From: Sulfurovum sp.
GTDB lineage: Bacteria > Campylobacterota > Campylobacteria > Campylobacterales > Sulfurovaceae
Direction of reading: 5' to 3'
Length of the DNA: 36,070 nt
Assembly (NCBI GenBank): GCA_003978395.1
Contig: QNZV01000114.1
Span: 1-36,070, forward strand
The notes below the pieces were generated by a model. The model was not told the DNA's origin, did not search any database, and worked only from the letters and a program-made list of their open reading frames with translations. The position numbers and the translations under genes were made by a program. Shown here in pieces: positions 23,410 to 31,228 of this stretch. Within the stretch, counting starts at the first letter, position 1. Every line of letters starts with the position of its first letter.

Positions 23410-24391
23410 TGAAATTATGGACAAAAGTGGTGTTGAACAAGTCTCTTCTCAGACCAATATCTCAATAGATAACTTGAATAATTTAGTTGAAGAGAATTTT
23501 GAAAAATTAACACGAGTAAAATCTTTAGGTTTTCTACTGATTTTAGAACGAGAGTATAAAGATATAGATGTTTCTGAACTTCGAGAACGTGTAAAAATCT
23601 ATTTTGAAGAGCATAAACCTGCTGATGAAAATGTTGTAATGGTCTCTAAAGATTCTGTTACAGGTGCTAGTTATGATTTTTCATTTTTTAAATGGTTTAT
23701 TGTTGCAGCTCTATTTAGTATTGGACTCTATCTTTATACACAAGGTAATCTCGATGGTGTAATGAAAAACATGGAAGATAAAAAAGATTTTTTTGATGAT
23801 AATAAAGCATTGGAATCAAATGTTACAGATAAAGAAGCAAAAAATGTATTAGTAGAAAACTCTCATCAAGAAGAGCTAGTAACTATTGCTACTCCTGTTG
23901 CACCTGCAGAAAAAAAAATTACTTTAATCTCTCAAGAGGCTAAAAATGATGCAAAACATCATAAAAATGGTATAAGTGAAGCTGAACAGAGTACTGAATC
24001 TGTAGTTAAAGAGGTTGTTGAAAGTGCAGAGGGAGTTGTGAAAAAGACTGTTGATGAAGTTGTTTCTGCAGAATCAGCTAAAACAGATAGCTCTGTTCCT
24101 AAGATTTCAACAATAACTATTAACCCTACACGAGGTACACTTTGGTTTGGTTTTATTAATCTTGATACAAAAAAGAAGAGAGAGTTTATGAAAAAAACAT
24201 CAACTCCCTTTGATATTGAAGGTGCTCGTTGGTTATTAGTTACAGGACATGGGTATGTAGACATTGTCAGTGATATTAACACTATAGAGTTAGCAGATAG
24301 TAAAAAACACTATTTTTATATTGATAGTAAAGAGGTTAAGACTCTTTCTAAGAGAGAATTTAGACGAATGAATGGAAGACGTGGTTGGTAA
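23399..24391 (+). CDS. RodZ-like bitopic membrane protein (helix-turn-helix, TM, beta domain)
   Basis: A 330-residue protein in four parts. Residues 8-72 (VEQVSSQTNISIDNLNNLVEENF followed by KSLGFLLILEREY) follow the RodZ helix-turn-helix pattern, in which a non-DNA-binding HTH contacts MreB. Residues 97-114 are a single membrane helix (FKWFIVAALFSIGLYLYT). Residues 115-235 are a low-complexity linker rich in K, E, V and A. Residues 236-330 are a beta-rich periplasmic domain (ITINPTRGTLWFGFINLDT...) ending in basic residues. The layout equals RodZ, the cell-shape factor, although sequence similarity is weak and no named orthologue is certain. It overlaps rlmB by 11 bp and precedes the aminotransferase by 39 bp. 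Confidence 0.62.
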   Translation: MQFSEIMDKSGVEQVSSQTNISIDNLNNLVEENFEKLTRVKSLGFLLILEREYKDIDVSELRERVKIYFEEHKPADENVVMVSKDSVTGASYDFSFFKWFIVAALFSIGLYLYTQGNLDGVMKNMEDKKDFFDDNKALESNVTDKEAKNVLVENSHQEELVTIATPVAPAEKKITLISQEAKNDAKHHKNGISEAEQSTESVVKEVVESAEGVVKKTVDEVVSAESAKTDSSVPKISTITINPTRGTLWFGFINLDTKKKREFMKKTSTPFDIEGARWLLVTGHGYVDIVSDINTIELADSKKHYFYIDSKEVKTLSKREFRRMNGRRGW

Positions 24392-24430
24392 AACCATTGG
24401 TTTAAAATTAAAGATAATAAGAGGATAGTA

Positions 24431-25660
24431 ATGTTTGATGAGATTCAATTTGAAAAAATAAATAGATTGCCAAAGTATATTTTTGCTGAAATAAATGACC
24501 TAAAGATGGAAGCAAGAAGAGCAGGTGCCGATATTATAGATTTTTCCATGGGGAACCCTGATGCCAGAACACCTCAACCTATTATAGATAAGCTTTGTGA
24601 AACAGCTCAACGTGATAAAACACATGGGTATAGTGCAAGTAAAGGTATCTATAAACTTCGTTTAGCAATGGTTAATTGGTATAAACGTAAATATAATGTT
24701 GAACTAGACCCCAATAGTGAAGTAGTTGCAACAATGGGAAGTAAAGAGGGTTATGTCCACTTGGTTCAAGCCATCTCTAACCCAGGGGATGTTGCGATTG
24801 TTCCTGACCCAACTTATCCAATTCATTCACAAGCATTTATTTTGGCAGGTGCAAATGTTGAAAAGATGGAGCTTAAATTTGACGAAGAGAATTTTCAAGT
24901 AGACGAAGAGCAGTTTTTTATTGATTTAAATGATGCACTAGACAACTCGTTGCCAAAAGCAAAGTTTTTGGTTTTAAACTTTCCTCATAATCCAACAACA
25001 GCAACAGTAACACCTGATTTTTATAAAAAAGTAGTGGCACTTGCAAAAGAGAAACGTTTCTATATTATCTCTGATATTGCTTATGCCGATATTACATTTG
25101 AGGGTTATAAAACTCCATCTATCTTAGAAGTAGAAGGTGCAAAAGACGTTGCTGTAGAGGCATATACTATGTCAAAATCTTACAATATGGCAGGATGGAG
25201 AGTTGGGTTTGTCGTTGGAAATAAAAAGCTTATTGGTGCATTACAGAGCATTAAATCATGGTTAGATTATGGTATGTTTACACCAATTCAAGTCGCTGCA
25301 ACAGTAGCTCTTGATGACCATGGTTATGTACCTGATGAGCAGATTATTCCTCGTTATCTAAAACGCCGTGATGTAATGCTTGAATCCTTTGCTAATGCAG
25401 GTTGGAAAATGGGTAAACCAAATGCTTCTATGTTTATTTGGGGTAAAATTCCAGAAAGCTGTAGAGCTATGGGAAGCTTAGAGTTTTCAAAAAGATTGTT
25501 GGTCGAAGCAGGTGTAGCTGTAAGCCCTGGGATTGGTTTTGGAAAATATGGTGATGACTACGTACGTATTGCATTGATTGAAAACGAGAATAGAATCCGT
25601 CAAGCAGCAAGAAATATTAAGAAATTTTTAAAAGTTGTAGAGTCAGAGAACGCAAAATAA
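24431..25660 (+). CDS. Class I/II PLP-dependent aminotransferase (AlaC/aspartate aminotransferase type)
   Basis: A fold-type I aminotransferase of 409 residues. Visible PLP-site residues are N187 (NFPHNPTT), D215 and Y218 (SDIAYADI), and the Schiff-base lysine K249 in TMSKSYNMAGWRVGF. The conserved substrate-carboxylate Arg lies in YVRIALIEN. GYSASKGIYKLRLAM and VPDPTYPIHSQAFILAGANV are typical of the group containing AlaC and LL-diaminopimelate aminotransferase. Substrate cannot be fixed from sequence: alanine/pyruvate, aspartate or diaminopimelate are candidates. The adjacent hom gene hints at aspartate-family metabolism, but a promoter and hairpin separate them. AAGAGGA lies upstream of the ATG. 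Confidence 0.87.
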   Translation: MFDEIQFEKINRLPKYIFAEINDLKMEARRAGADIIDFSMGNPDARTPQPIIDKLCETAQRDKTHGYSASKGIYKLRLAMVNWYKRKYNVELDPNSEVVATMGSKEGYVHLVQAISNPGDVAIVPDPTYPIHSQAFILAGANVEKMELKFDEENFQVDEEQFFIDLNDALDNSLPKAKFLVLNFPHNPTTATVTPDFYKKVVALAKEKRFYIISDIAYADITFEGYKTPSILEVEGAKDVAVEAYTMSKSYNMAGWRVGFVVGNKKLIGALQSIKSWLDYGMFTPIQVAATVALDDHGYVPDEQIIPRYLKRRDVMLESFANAGWKMGKPNASMFIWGKIPESCRAMGSLEFSKRLLVEAGVAVSPGIGFGKYGDDYVRIALIENENRIRQAARNIKKFLKVVESENAK

Positions 25661-25676
25661 TTTTTAATTCCCTTTT

Positions 25677-25710
25677 GGGTAGTGTTAAAGCATTACCCCC
25701 ACTACTTTTT
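25677..25710 (+). terminator. Stem-loop after the aminotransferase gene
   Basis: GGGTAGTG (25677-25684) pairs with CATTACCC (25691-25698), with one G-U pair and a 6-nt loop. A T5 tract lies 8 nt past the stem. An alternative GTAGTG/CACTAC pairing (25679-25684 with 25700-25705) ends directly at the T-tract and looks more terminator-like. It lies just before the hom -10 element. Confidence 0.5.
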
Positions 25711-25712
25711 AC

Positions 25713-25718
25713 TATAAT
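25713..25718 (+). promoter_or_regulatory. -10 element for hom
   Basis: TATAAT 45 bp before the hom start, immediately after the stem-loop that follows the aminotransferase gene. It suggests that hom has its own transcript. Confidence 0.5.
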
Positions 25719-25763
25719 ACTTCTATAAAAAATAAAAACAAAATCGATTGAAAAGGAAATGTC

Positions 25764-27026
25764 ATGGTAAAAATAGGAATACTTGGTGTAGGAACAGTGG
25801 GGGCAAGTGTTGCCAATATTTTAGAGACCAATGCAGATATTTTAGAAGCAAGAGCTGGTAAAAAGATTGTTGTAAAATCGGGTGTGGTTAAAAATTTATC
25901 AAAAGATAGAGGGGTTTCGATTAAACTCTCCGACAACCCTTTAGACATTATTGATGACCCTGAAATAGATATTGTTGTAGAGCTAATGGGTGGGATTGAA
26001 GAACCTTATGCCTTGGTAAAAAAAGCACTAGAAAATGGTAAAGCTGTTGTTACTGCCAACAAAGCACTCTTAGCCTATCATCGTTATGAACTTCAAGAGA
26101 TAGCAGGAGAGATTCCTCTAATGTATGAAGCGAGTACAGCAGGTGGAATTCCAATTATTGGAGCATTACGAAACGGTTTAACTGCCAATCATATTGAGTC
26201 TATTCAAGGAATCATGAATGGTACAACCAACTATATGCTTACCAAAATGATAAATGAGGGTGCTTTATATGATGATATTTTAAAAGAAGCACAAGATTTA
26301 GGTTATGCAGAAGCTGACCCAACTTTTGATGTGGGTGGTTTTGATGCTTCTCATAAGCTTCTTATTTTGGCGAGTATTGCTTATGGAATTGATACTAAAC
26401 CCGAAGATATTTTAATAGAAGGTATTCAAAATATTACTCAAACAGATGTAGCCTTTGCAAAAGAGTTTGGATATGAAATAAAACTGCTTGGAATTGCTAA
26501 AAAAGTCAAAGAGGGTGTAGAACTTAGAGTTCACCCAACCATGATTCCTGCATCAAGCATGATAGCAAAGGTAGATGGTGTAATGAATGCCGTTTCTGTT
26601 GTAGGTGACCGTGTTGGAGAAACCATGTATTATGGTGCAGGAGCAGGTGGAGACGCAACAGCTTCTGCAGTAATTGCTGATATTGTAGATATTGTTCGTG
26701 GAAATCATGGACCAATGTTGGGTTATAAAAAACCTTTAGAGTCAGGATTAAGCTTACTTCCAGAAGAGGAGATAGTAACCAATTACTATCTTAGAATGAG
26801 TGTAGATGATAAATCAGGGGTATTAGCAAAAATTACCAATGAGTTAGAAAAATTTAACATCTCTATCGAGTCAATGCTACAAAAACCTCATAGAAATGAA
26901 GATGTTGTAAAACTTCTGTTCACAACACATTCATGTCAAGAAGCAAAAATCCAAGAAGCGATGTTAACACTTAAAAAACTAGAGTGTGTTCATGGAGAGA
27001 TTGCTATGATGAGAATTGAGAAGTAA
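25764..27026 (+). CDS. hom: Homoserine dehydrogenase
   Basis: This enzyme reduces aspartate semialdehyde to homoserine, the branch point to threonine and methionine. The 420 residues have an NAD(P)-binding Rossmann start (GILGVGTVGASVANIL). The catalytic domain has GIMNGTTNYMLTKM, ADPTFDVGGFDASHKLLILASIAYG and GAGAGGDATASAVIADIVDI. A C-terminal ACT domain (YYLRMSVDDKSGVLAKITNELEKFNISIES, about residues 338-415) is the usual site of threonine feedback inhibition. It is monofunctional, with no aspartokinase domain. AAGGAAA precedes the ATG. It is followed by a stem-loop at the convergent junction with the M28 peptidase. Confidence 0.96.
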   Translation: MVKIGILGVGTVGASVANILETNADILEARAGKKIVVKSGVVKNLSKDRGVSIKLSDNPLDIIDDPEIDIVVELMGGIEEPYALVKKALENGKAVVTANKALLAYHRYELQEIAGEIPLMYEASTAGGIPIIGALRNGLTANHIESIQGIMNGTTNYMLTKMINEGALYDDILKEAQDLGYAEADPTFDVGGFDASHKLLILASIAYGIDTKPEDILIEGIQNITQTDVAFAKEFGYEIKLLGIAKKVKEGVELRVHPTMIPASSMIAKVDGVMNAVSVVGDRVGETMYYGAGAGGDATASAVIADIVDIVRGNHGPMLGYKKPLESGLSLLPEEEIVTNYYLRMSVDDKSGVLAKITNELEKFNISIESMLQKPHRNEDVVKLLFTTHSCQEAKIQEAMLTLKKLECVHGEIAMMRIEK

Positions 27027-27032
27027 GATTTT

Positions 27033-27061
27033 TTAAAGCATGGCAATTTGCTATGTTTTAA
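27033..27061 (+). terminator. Stem-loop after hom
   Basis: An imperfect 13-bp stem with two G-U pairs (left arm around AAAGCATGGCA, 27033-27045; right arm TGCTATGTTTT, 27049-27061) and a 3-nt loop, located 7 bp after the hom stop. A second small hairpin (GCTCA/TGAGC, 27088-27101) overlaps the stop of the convergent M28 gene and may serve that strand. Confidence 0.6.
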
Positions 27062-27093
27062 GTTACTTTTGTATTAAAAATATAGAAGCTCAA

Positions 27094-28101
27094 TCATGAG
27101 CCTTTAACCATCCTAAAAACTCCCTCCATTACCTTAGCCATCTTTTCATAATCCAATGTATCTGGAGTATCTTTTGGGGTATGATAATTATCTGAACGAT
27201 AAAAAGCCGTATCGCTAATCATCAATGCAGGGTAACCAAACTTCCAATAGTTTCGATGGTCTGAAAAATCAATCCCAGCAATCATCGCAGGGGCATTTAT
27301 GGAGTATACAGGTAAGTTTGAAGTCGATTTTAGAACATTTTTAGCCTCTCGAACCTCTAAAATATTTGCAAAGTTACTAACCACCGAAATAAAATTTGCT
27401 TTTTTAGGATAGTAAACGTCCATCAATGGAACAGGATACATTTGAGAGTTTGGCTCATCACTATAGAAACCTATCATGTCTAACACAATGGCTACTTTGA
27501 CTTTGATATTTTGCTCTTTTAGACGCTTGGCATGGATGAAACTACCCATCTTCTCTGTTCCAAAAGCAGGTGGTTCTTCTAGGGTATAGGAGACTATCTG
27601 CACGTCACATTTTGGTGGATTGTTTTTTAATACTCGTGCTAATTCAATGAGTCCTGCTACAGCCGATGTGTTGTCATTTGCTCCTGCATGACCACCAAAA
27701 GTATCATAATGACCACCGACAATGGTTAATCCCTCACTGCATTCTGACGTACCTTTAAAGTTCGCAATCACATTTTTATACTCAAATACCTCATCATCCA
27801 CAAACTCTTTTAGCTTAAACGTCTGATAGCTTACATCATCGCTATATTTTGAAAATTCATCATAAATATAAGTGGCTGTTGCATCCAACATCTCTAGGTT
27901 AGAGTAGACTCTATCATCAAACTTTTCAACAATAGTATAGACCTGTTTTTTCAAATTTTTAACTTTAATATACTCTATTCTGTCATTTGTACTTTGGTTT
28001 GTAAAGGTAGGTTGAGCCACCATAAACCATATAATGATGATAAATACAGTAAGTGCTATCAAAATGGTCATGATGTCCTCTTTTAAGTTCCAATTATTCA
28101 T
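27094..28101 (-). CDS. Membrane-anchored M28-family zinc aminopeptidase
   Basis: A peptidase of the M28 (aminopeptidase Y/S) family with an N-terminal membrane anchor (MTILIALTVFIIIIWFMVA), so the catalytic domain probably faces the periplasm. The two-zinc site is complete: H131 (GGHYDTFGG), D143 (GANDNTSAVAG), E175/E176 (LEEPPAFGTE), D209 (LDMIGFY) and H307 (DNYHTPKDTPD). M28 enzymes release N-terminal amino acids from peptides; a few are amidases or glutaminyl cyclases, so the exact substrate is open. The frame starts at ATG 28101 (335 residues). A second ATG at 28071, with AGAGGA 6 nt upstream, may be the true start (325 residues). Confidence 0.88.
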   Translation of the reverse strand: MNNWNLKEDIMTILIALTVFIIIIWFMVAQPTFTNQSTNDRIEYIKVKNLKKQVYTIVEKFDDRVYSNLEMLDATATYIYDEFSKYSDDVSYQTFKLKEFVDDEVFEYKNVIANFKGTSECSEGLTIVGGHYDTFGGHAGANDNTSAVAGLIELARVLKNNPPKCDVQIVSYTLEEPPAFGTEKMGSFIHAKRLKEQNIKVKVAIVLDMIGFYSDEPNSQMYPVPLMDVYYPKKANFISVVSNFANILEVREAKNVLKSTSNLPVYSINAPAMIAGIDFSDHRNYWKFGYPALMISDTAFYRSDNYHTPKDTPDTLDYEKMAKVMEGVFRMVKGS

Positions 28102-28178
28102 TAAAGTCTCTTTTCTCTTTCATTATAGCATTTTTATTCACTCTATCTGCCTATAGTTCATGAGAAAAAAAATCTTAG

Positions 28179-29672
28179 TTAGTTTGTACCAATACTTCCA
28201 CTGGTATTATTGCTAAATGTATTGGATGAAGCTATATCACTATTCGTGATACTGTATCTATCTAACCAAATACCATATTTATAACTATTGCTAAATGTAG
28301 AGTTTTTAATACTCACACGTGATGGGCTTGATTCTGAACTGTCTATATGCACAGCACCATTCCAACCAGAACCGTTTCCTGCATAGTTAACATTAATATA
28401 TTCTAACTCATTTTTGACATTATTAGAGTAGTAGAAGTTAATCCCTTCCCAATAACCTTTTGTCTCTTGTTTGGCTGTAAATATAATTGGTTCTTTTGCT
28501 GTACCAACAGCTTTTAATGCACCTTTTTTCCCAATCTCTAAATCAATACCTGCTTCAAAAACAAATTGAGCACCAGGATTAATAGTTAAAAAAGTATCTG
28601 AATTATAAGAAATATCAATATCATTTTTAACTAAAACAGGTACACTTAATTTATTCCATGTAGAATCAGTTGTTACATAACCTCCATTAAGCGTTACATA
28701 GTCTCCACCAAGATTCCCTGTAAAATTACTTGCAGTGTCAATAGCACTTAAAGCATTTGCAGATAGAGAACCAGCAGTTAATTTATTTTTAGTAGAAGTA
28801 ACTCTTTTAAACTCATCAAGAATAGTATATTCATCAAAGTGGAATCCATGACTAAAACTGTGTCTTATAACAGAATCTCTAATCTTAAGACGAGTTGGAC
28901 TACTTTCTGAACTGTCTGCATGAATAGAACCATGCCAACCCGAACCATTTCCACCATACTCTACAACAATATGAGCCAATTCATTTTTGACATTATTAGA
29001 GTAGTAGAAGTTAATTCCTTCCCAGTAACCTACTGTTTTTTGTTCTGCTGTAAATAGAATAGGTGCAGTAGCTGTACCTACGGCTTTTAACGCACCTTGT
29101 GTGGCAACTTCTAAATCTGTACCTTTTGTAAACATTAAGGTCGAACCTGGTTTAATGGTTAGAAGTGCATTATTGCTTACTGTAATATTTGAAACAACTT
29201 TAAAACAACCATCAAGTGTTTTATCTGTTGAGTATGTACCTGAAATTTTTGTATAGTTTATACAAGTATTTGAAATAGTTCCTGCTTCTATAGCTGTAAT
29301 GGTAACCGTATCTTTTCCAACAGCATCAACAACATCTTTTGCTACAAATTGAATAATATACTCTCCTGCTTTATCAGCAGTAAATGATGCTTTTTTTGTA
29401 GTGGTTGTGGTTAAAGTTGCCGAACTACCTGCTGGTTTAGAGACAAATTTCCACTCATAGGTTAAAGTATCTCCATCAATATCGAATGCAGTACTGGTTA
29501 AATCTACTTTTGTTCCTACATTTATTGTTTTGTTATTTTGCACAATATTAACATCAGGCTTATGGTTACCTTCATTTTCAGGGTCAGTATCTCCACAACC
29601 TGTAAATATAAGTGATAAAGCTATAGCCGATGCAATTACACTTAAAGATGAAATATTCATTATTTTTTTCAT
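28179..29672 (-). CDS. Lipoprotein with PKD-like domain and duplicated beta-helix domain
   Basis: A 497-residue putative lipoprotein. The signal peptide ends in LIFTGC, with lipidated C26, followed by a polar D-P-E-N-E-G tether. Residues 38-128 form a PKD/REJ-like beta-sandwich (TAFDIDGDTLTYEWKF...AGEYIIQFVAKDVVDAVGKDTV). Residues 140-296 and 330-487 are two copies of a parallel beta-helix-like domain offset by 191 residues. Both contain YWEGINFYYSNNVKNEL, NGSGW and DSSESSP. No catalytic motif is visible, so binding, adhesion or surface structure is more likely than enzymatic activity; function is not known. It lies on the same strand just downstream of a response regulator, and its promoter carries the same repeat pair as that regulator's promoter. 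AGGAG is 6 nt from the ATG. Confidence 0.82.
   Translation of the reverse strand: MKKIMNISSLSVIASAIALSLIFTGCGDTDPENEGNHKPDVNIVQNNKTINVGTKVDLTSTAFDIDGDTLTYEWKFVSKPAGSSATLTTTTTKKASFTADKAGEYIIQFVAKDVVDAVGKDTVTITAIEAGTISNTCINYTKISGTYSTDKTLDGCFKVVSNITVSNNALLTIKPGSTLMFTKGTDLEVATQGALKAVGTATAPILFTAEQKTVGYWEGINFYYSNNVKNELAHIVVEYGGNGSGWHGSIHADSSESSPTRLKIRDSVIRHSFSHGFHFDEYTILDEFKRVTSTKNKLTAGSLSANALSAIDTASNFTGNLGGDYVTLNGGYVTTDSTWNKLSVPVLVKNDIDISYNSDTFLTINPGAQFVFEAGIDLEIGKKGALKAVGTAKEPIIFTAKQETKGYWEGINFYYSNNVKNELEYINVNYAGNGSGWNGAVHIDSSESSPSRVSIKNSTFSNSYKYGIWLDRYSITNSDIASSNTFSNNTSGSIGTN
28408..28442 (-). repeat. Intragenic direct repeat, copy near the 3' end
   Basis: These 35 bases are identical to 28981-29015, an offset of 573 bp or exactly 191 codons. 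Similarity continues with few changes on both sides. It encodes the INFYYSNNVKNE core of the second beta-helix copy. Confidence 0.9.
28981..29015 (-). repeat. Intragenic direct repeat, copy near the middle of the gene
   Basis: Identical over 35 bases to 28408-28442. It encodes the same core in the first beta-helix copy of the lipoprotein, pointing to a recent or gene-converted tandem duplication. Confidence 0.9.
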
Positions 29673-29693
29673 AATTAACTCCTAAATTTTTTT

Positions 29694-29708
29694 GGTATTG
29701 TCAATACC
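29694..29708. promoter_or_regulatory. 15-bp palindrome in the lipoprotein gene leader
   Basis: GGTATTG and CAATACC flank a single T as a perfect 7-bp inverted repeat. It lies between the predicted -10 (29718-29723) and the Shine-Dalgarno sequence of the lipoprotein gene, near the expected transcription start. It could be a repressor operator; no counterpart is seen in the response-regulator promoter. Confidence 0.4.
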
Positions 29709-29717
29709 TTAATTGAT

Positions 29718-29753
29718 AGTATATTACAACAACGTTGCAAAAGCGTTGCAAAA
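29718..29753 (-). promoter_or_regulatory. Lipoprotein promoter: tandem regulator box plus -10
   Basis: Reading the plus strand, CGTTGCAAAA occurs at 29733-29742 and again at 29744-29753, an 11-bp period. On the minus strand this is TTTTGCAACG twice, then 9 nt, then TATACT (29723-29718). The boxes occupy the -35 position, as in PhoB/OmpR-type activation. The same layout precedes the response regulator at 30479. Confidence 0.68.
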
Positions 29754-29789
29754 TGTGAAAAAATATTCTTTGATATAAAAGAGATAGTA

Positions 29790-30479
29790 TTAATCTTCTA
29801 TTCTAAAGATATATCCTTCTGATGGATAGGTTTCTATAAAGTTTTGTTTTAATTTTTGACGAAGTCTACTAATGAGAGAGCGTCTTCTACTTGGATTACT
29901 CTCTTTTTCTGGCCAAAGTTGGTACTCTATATCTGCAATAGAGATAAGATGATTTTTGTGTTCTAAAAACAAGAGTAAAAGAGTTCTCTCTTTTTTTGTT
30001 AAACTAATCATCGTATTGTTGTAGAAGAGTTGTGAAGATTCATTATTGAAACTAAAGTTCTTATCAAGATAGAGTGTATTAGATAGAGAATCATTGGTTT
30101 GAAATTCATTATCAAGCTTTTTTAGGAGTTCTTGAATTTTTATAAAAGTAAATGGTTTTACGATATAGGCATCAACTTTATAGTTTATGCACTCTAAAAA
30201 GTAATTGGTTTTTGTATAGGCAGAGACAACAATTATCTGAATTGTTTTATCTTTTTCTCTTATCTTCTGAATCAGTTCAATCCCATTCATTTTAGGCAAT
30301 TCAATATCTACAAGAAGCGTATCAATTTTATATTTTAAGAGTATCTCATATCCTCTTTCTGCATTATCAACCACATATATTTTTTCAAAGTAGTTTTCAA
30401 AAACTTTTGAGATATTTTCTAAAACTTCTCTCTCATCCTCAATATAAAGAGCAACTTTATTTTTTAGCCTATTAAACAT
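29790..30479 (-). CDS. Response regulator with winged-helix effector (first paralogue)
   Basis: A 229-residue transcriptional regulator. The receiver has the acidic pair E14-D15, phosphoacceptor D58 (LLVDIELPKMNG) and the VKPFTF lysine. The effector (about 155-229) is a Trans_reg_C winged helix: SLTKKERTLLLLFLEHKNHLIS, IEYQLWPEKESNPSRRRSLISRLRQKLK and a final PSEGYIFRIED wing. This effector is strongly similar to that of the regulator at 30560-31228, while the receivers differ. It is separated from that gene by 80 bp containing a tandem operator and a -10 element, so it has its own promoter and may be controlled by its paralogue or by itself. AAGGA lies 8 nt before the ATG. Confidence 0.9.
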   Translation of the reverse strand: MFNRLKNKVALYIEDEREVLENISKVFENYFEKIYVVDNAERGYEILLKYKIDTLLVDIELPKMNGIELIQKIREKDKTIQIIVVSAYTKTNYFLECINYKVDAYIVKPFTFIKIQELLKKLDNEFQTNDSLSNTLYLDKNFSFNNESSQLFYNNTMISLTKKERTLLLLFLEHKNHLISIADIEYQLWPEKESNPSRRRSLISRLRQKLKQNFIETYPSEGYIFRIED

Positions 30480-30498
30480 TCATTTTATCCTTCTTGAT

Positions 30499-30534
30499 AG
30501 AATATCATTGTCGCGTCACAAAAACGTTGCAAAA
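30499..30534 (-). promoter_or_regulatory. Response-regulator promoter: tandem regulator box plus -10
   Basis: On the plus strand CGTCACAAAA (30514-30523) and CGTTGCAAAA (30525-30534) repeat with an 11-bp period. On the minus strand, 9 nt after the boxes, stands TATTCT (30504-30499), followed by ATCAA. The lipoprotein promoter has the same boxes, the same 9-nt spacer and TATACT followed by ATCAA. Confidence 0.65.
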
Positions 30535-30559
30535 GTAATTAATGATTTTTTAATTTAAA

Positions 30560-31228
30560 TTAAATTCTAAAAACATACCCTTCTGATGCATGTGTTTCAA
30601 TAAACTTATGTTTTAATTTAGCACGTAATCGGCTAACAAGAGAGCGTCTGCGACTATCATTACTGGGTTTATTAGGCCAAAGCTCATATTCGATCTTTTC
30701 TATCGTTATTAAGTGGTTTTTCTGTTTTAAAAAAAGAATAAGTAATGTTCGTTCCTTTTTAGTTAGAGAGACATTCTCTCCACAGCAGATAAGTTCTAAT
30801 GATTTTGTATCAAAGCTAAATTCATTGTCCAAAATAATATCGCCTGTCATCATAATGGACTCTTTATTTTTTAGTGCTATTTTAATAGAAACAGCTAAAT
30901 CTTTTCGATTAAAAGGTTTTGTTAAATAGGCTTCAGGATTTACTTCTATGGCTCTATCTATGGTCTCTTCATCCATATATGCAGATAGAAAAATAATAGG
31001 TAAATTAGGTTTTATTTTCTTTATTCTTATTGTGGCTTCAATCCCATCACTCTCTATTAGATATATATCCATTAAAACCAAATCAATATCATTTGAGATG
31101 GCTTTTTTATAAGCTTCATCAGCTGAGGAACAGATAGCTACAACATTATAATTTAGAGATAAAAGATAACTCTCTATCTCCATTGCAACAATGCTTTCAT
31201 CTTCAACAATTAATATATTTTTATTCAT
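30560..31228 (-). CDS. Response regulator with winged-helix effector (second paralogue, coupled to the kinase)
   Basis: A 222-residue regulator with receiver residues E9-D10, phosphoacceptor D54 (LVLMDIYLIESDG), the LSAYMDEE segment and the TKPFNRKDL lysine. The receiver resembles those partnered with HisKA_2 kinases. The winged helix (about 150-222) has SLTKKERTLLILFLKQKNHLIT and RRRSLVSRLRAKLKHKF, ending EGYVFRI. Its start codon overlaps the kinase stop (TAATG), which makes it the most likely direct partner of that kinase. Its effector domain is close to that of the next regulator, so both probably bind related sites such as the tandem CGTTGCAAAA boxes; that link is inference. Confidence 0.9.
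   Translation of the reverse strand: MNKNILIVEDESIVAMEIESYLLSLNYNVVAICSSADEAYKKAISNDIDLVLMDIYLIESDGIEATIRIKKIKPNLPIIFLSAYMDEETIDRAIEVNPEAYLTKPFNRKDLAVSIKIALKNKESIMMTGDIILDNEFSFDTKSLELICCGENVSLTKKERTLLILFLKQKNHLITIEKIEYELWPNKPSNDSRRRSLVSRLRAKLKHKFIETHASEGYVFRI

Noticed and set aside
26524-26715. His- and Leu-rich 63-codon frame on the minus strand
   Set aside because: Composition is an artefact of reading hom in antisense; no ribosome site or conserved features.
28179-29672. Lipoprotein as the exosortase substrate
   Set aside because: Its C-terminus has no membrane helix or basic tail, and its N-terminal lipobox already explains membrane attachment.
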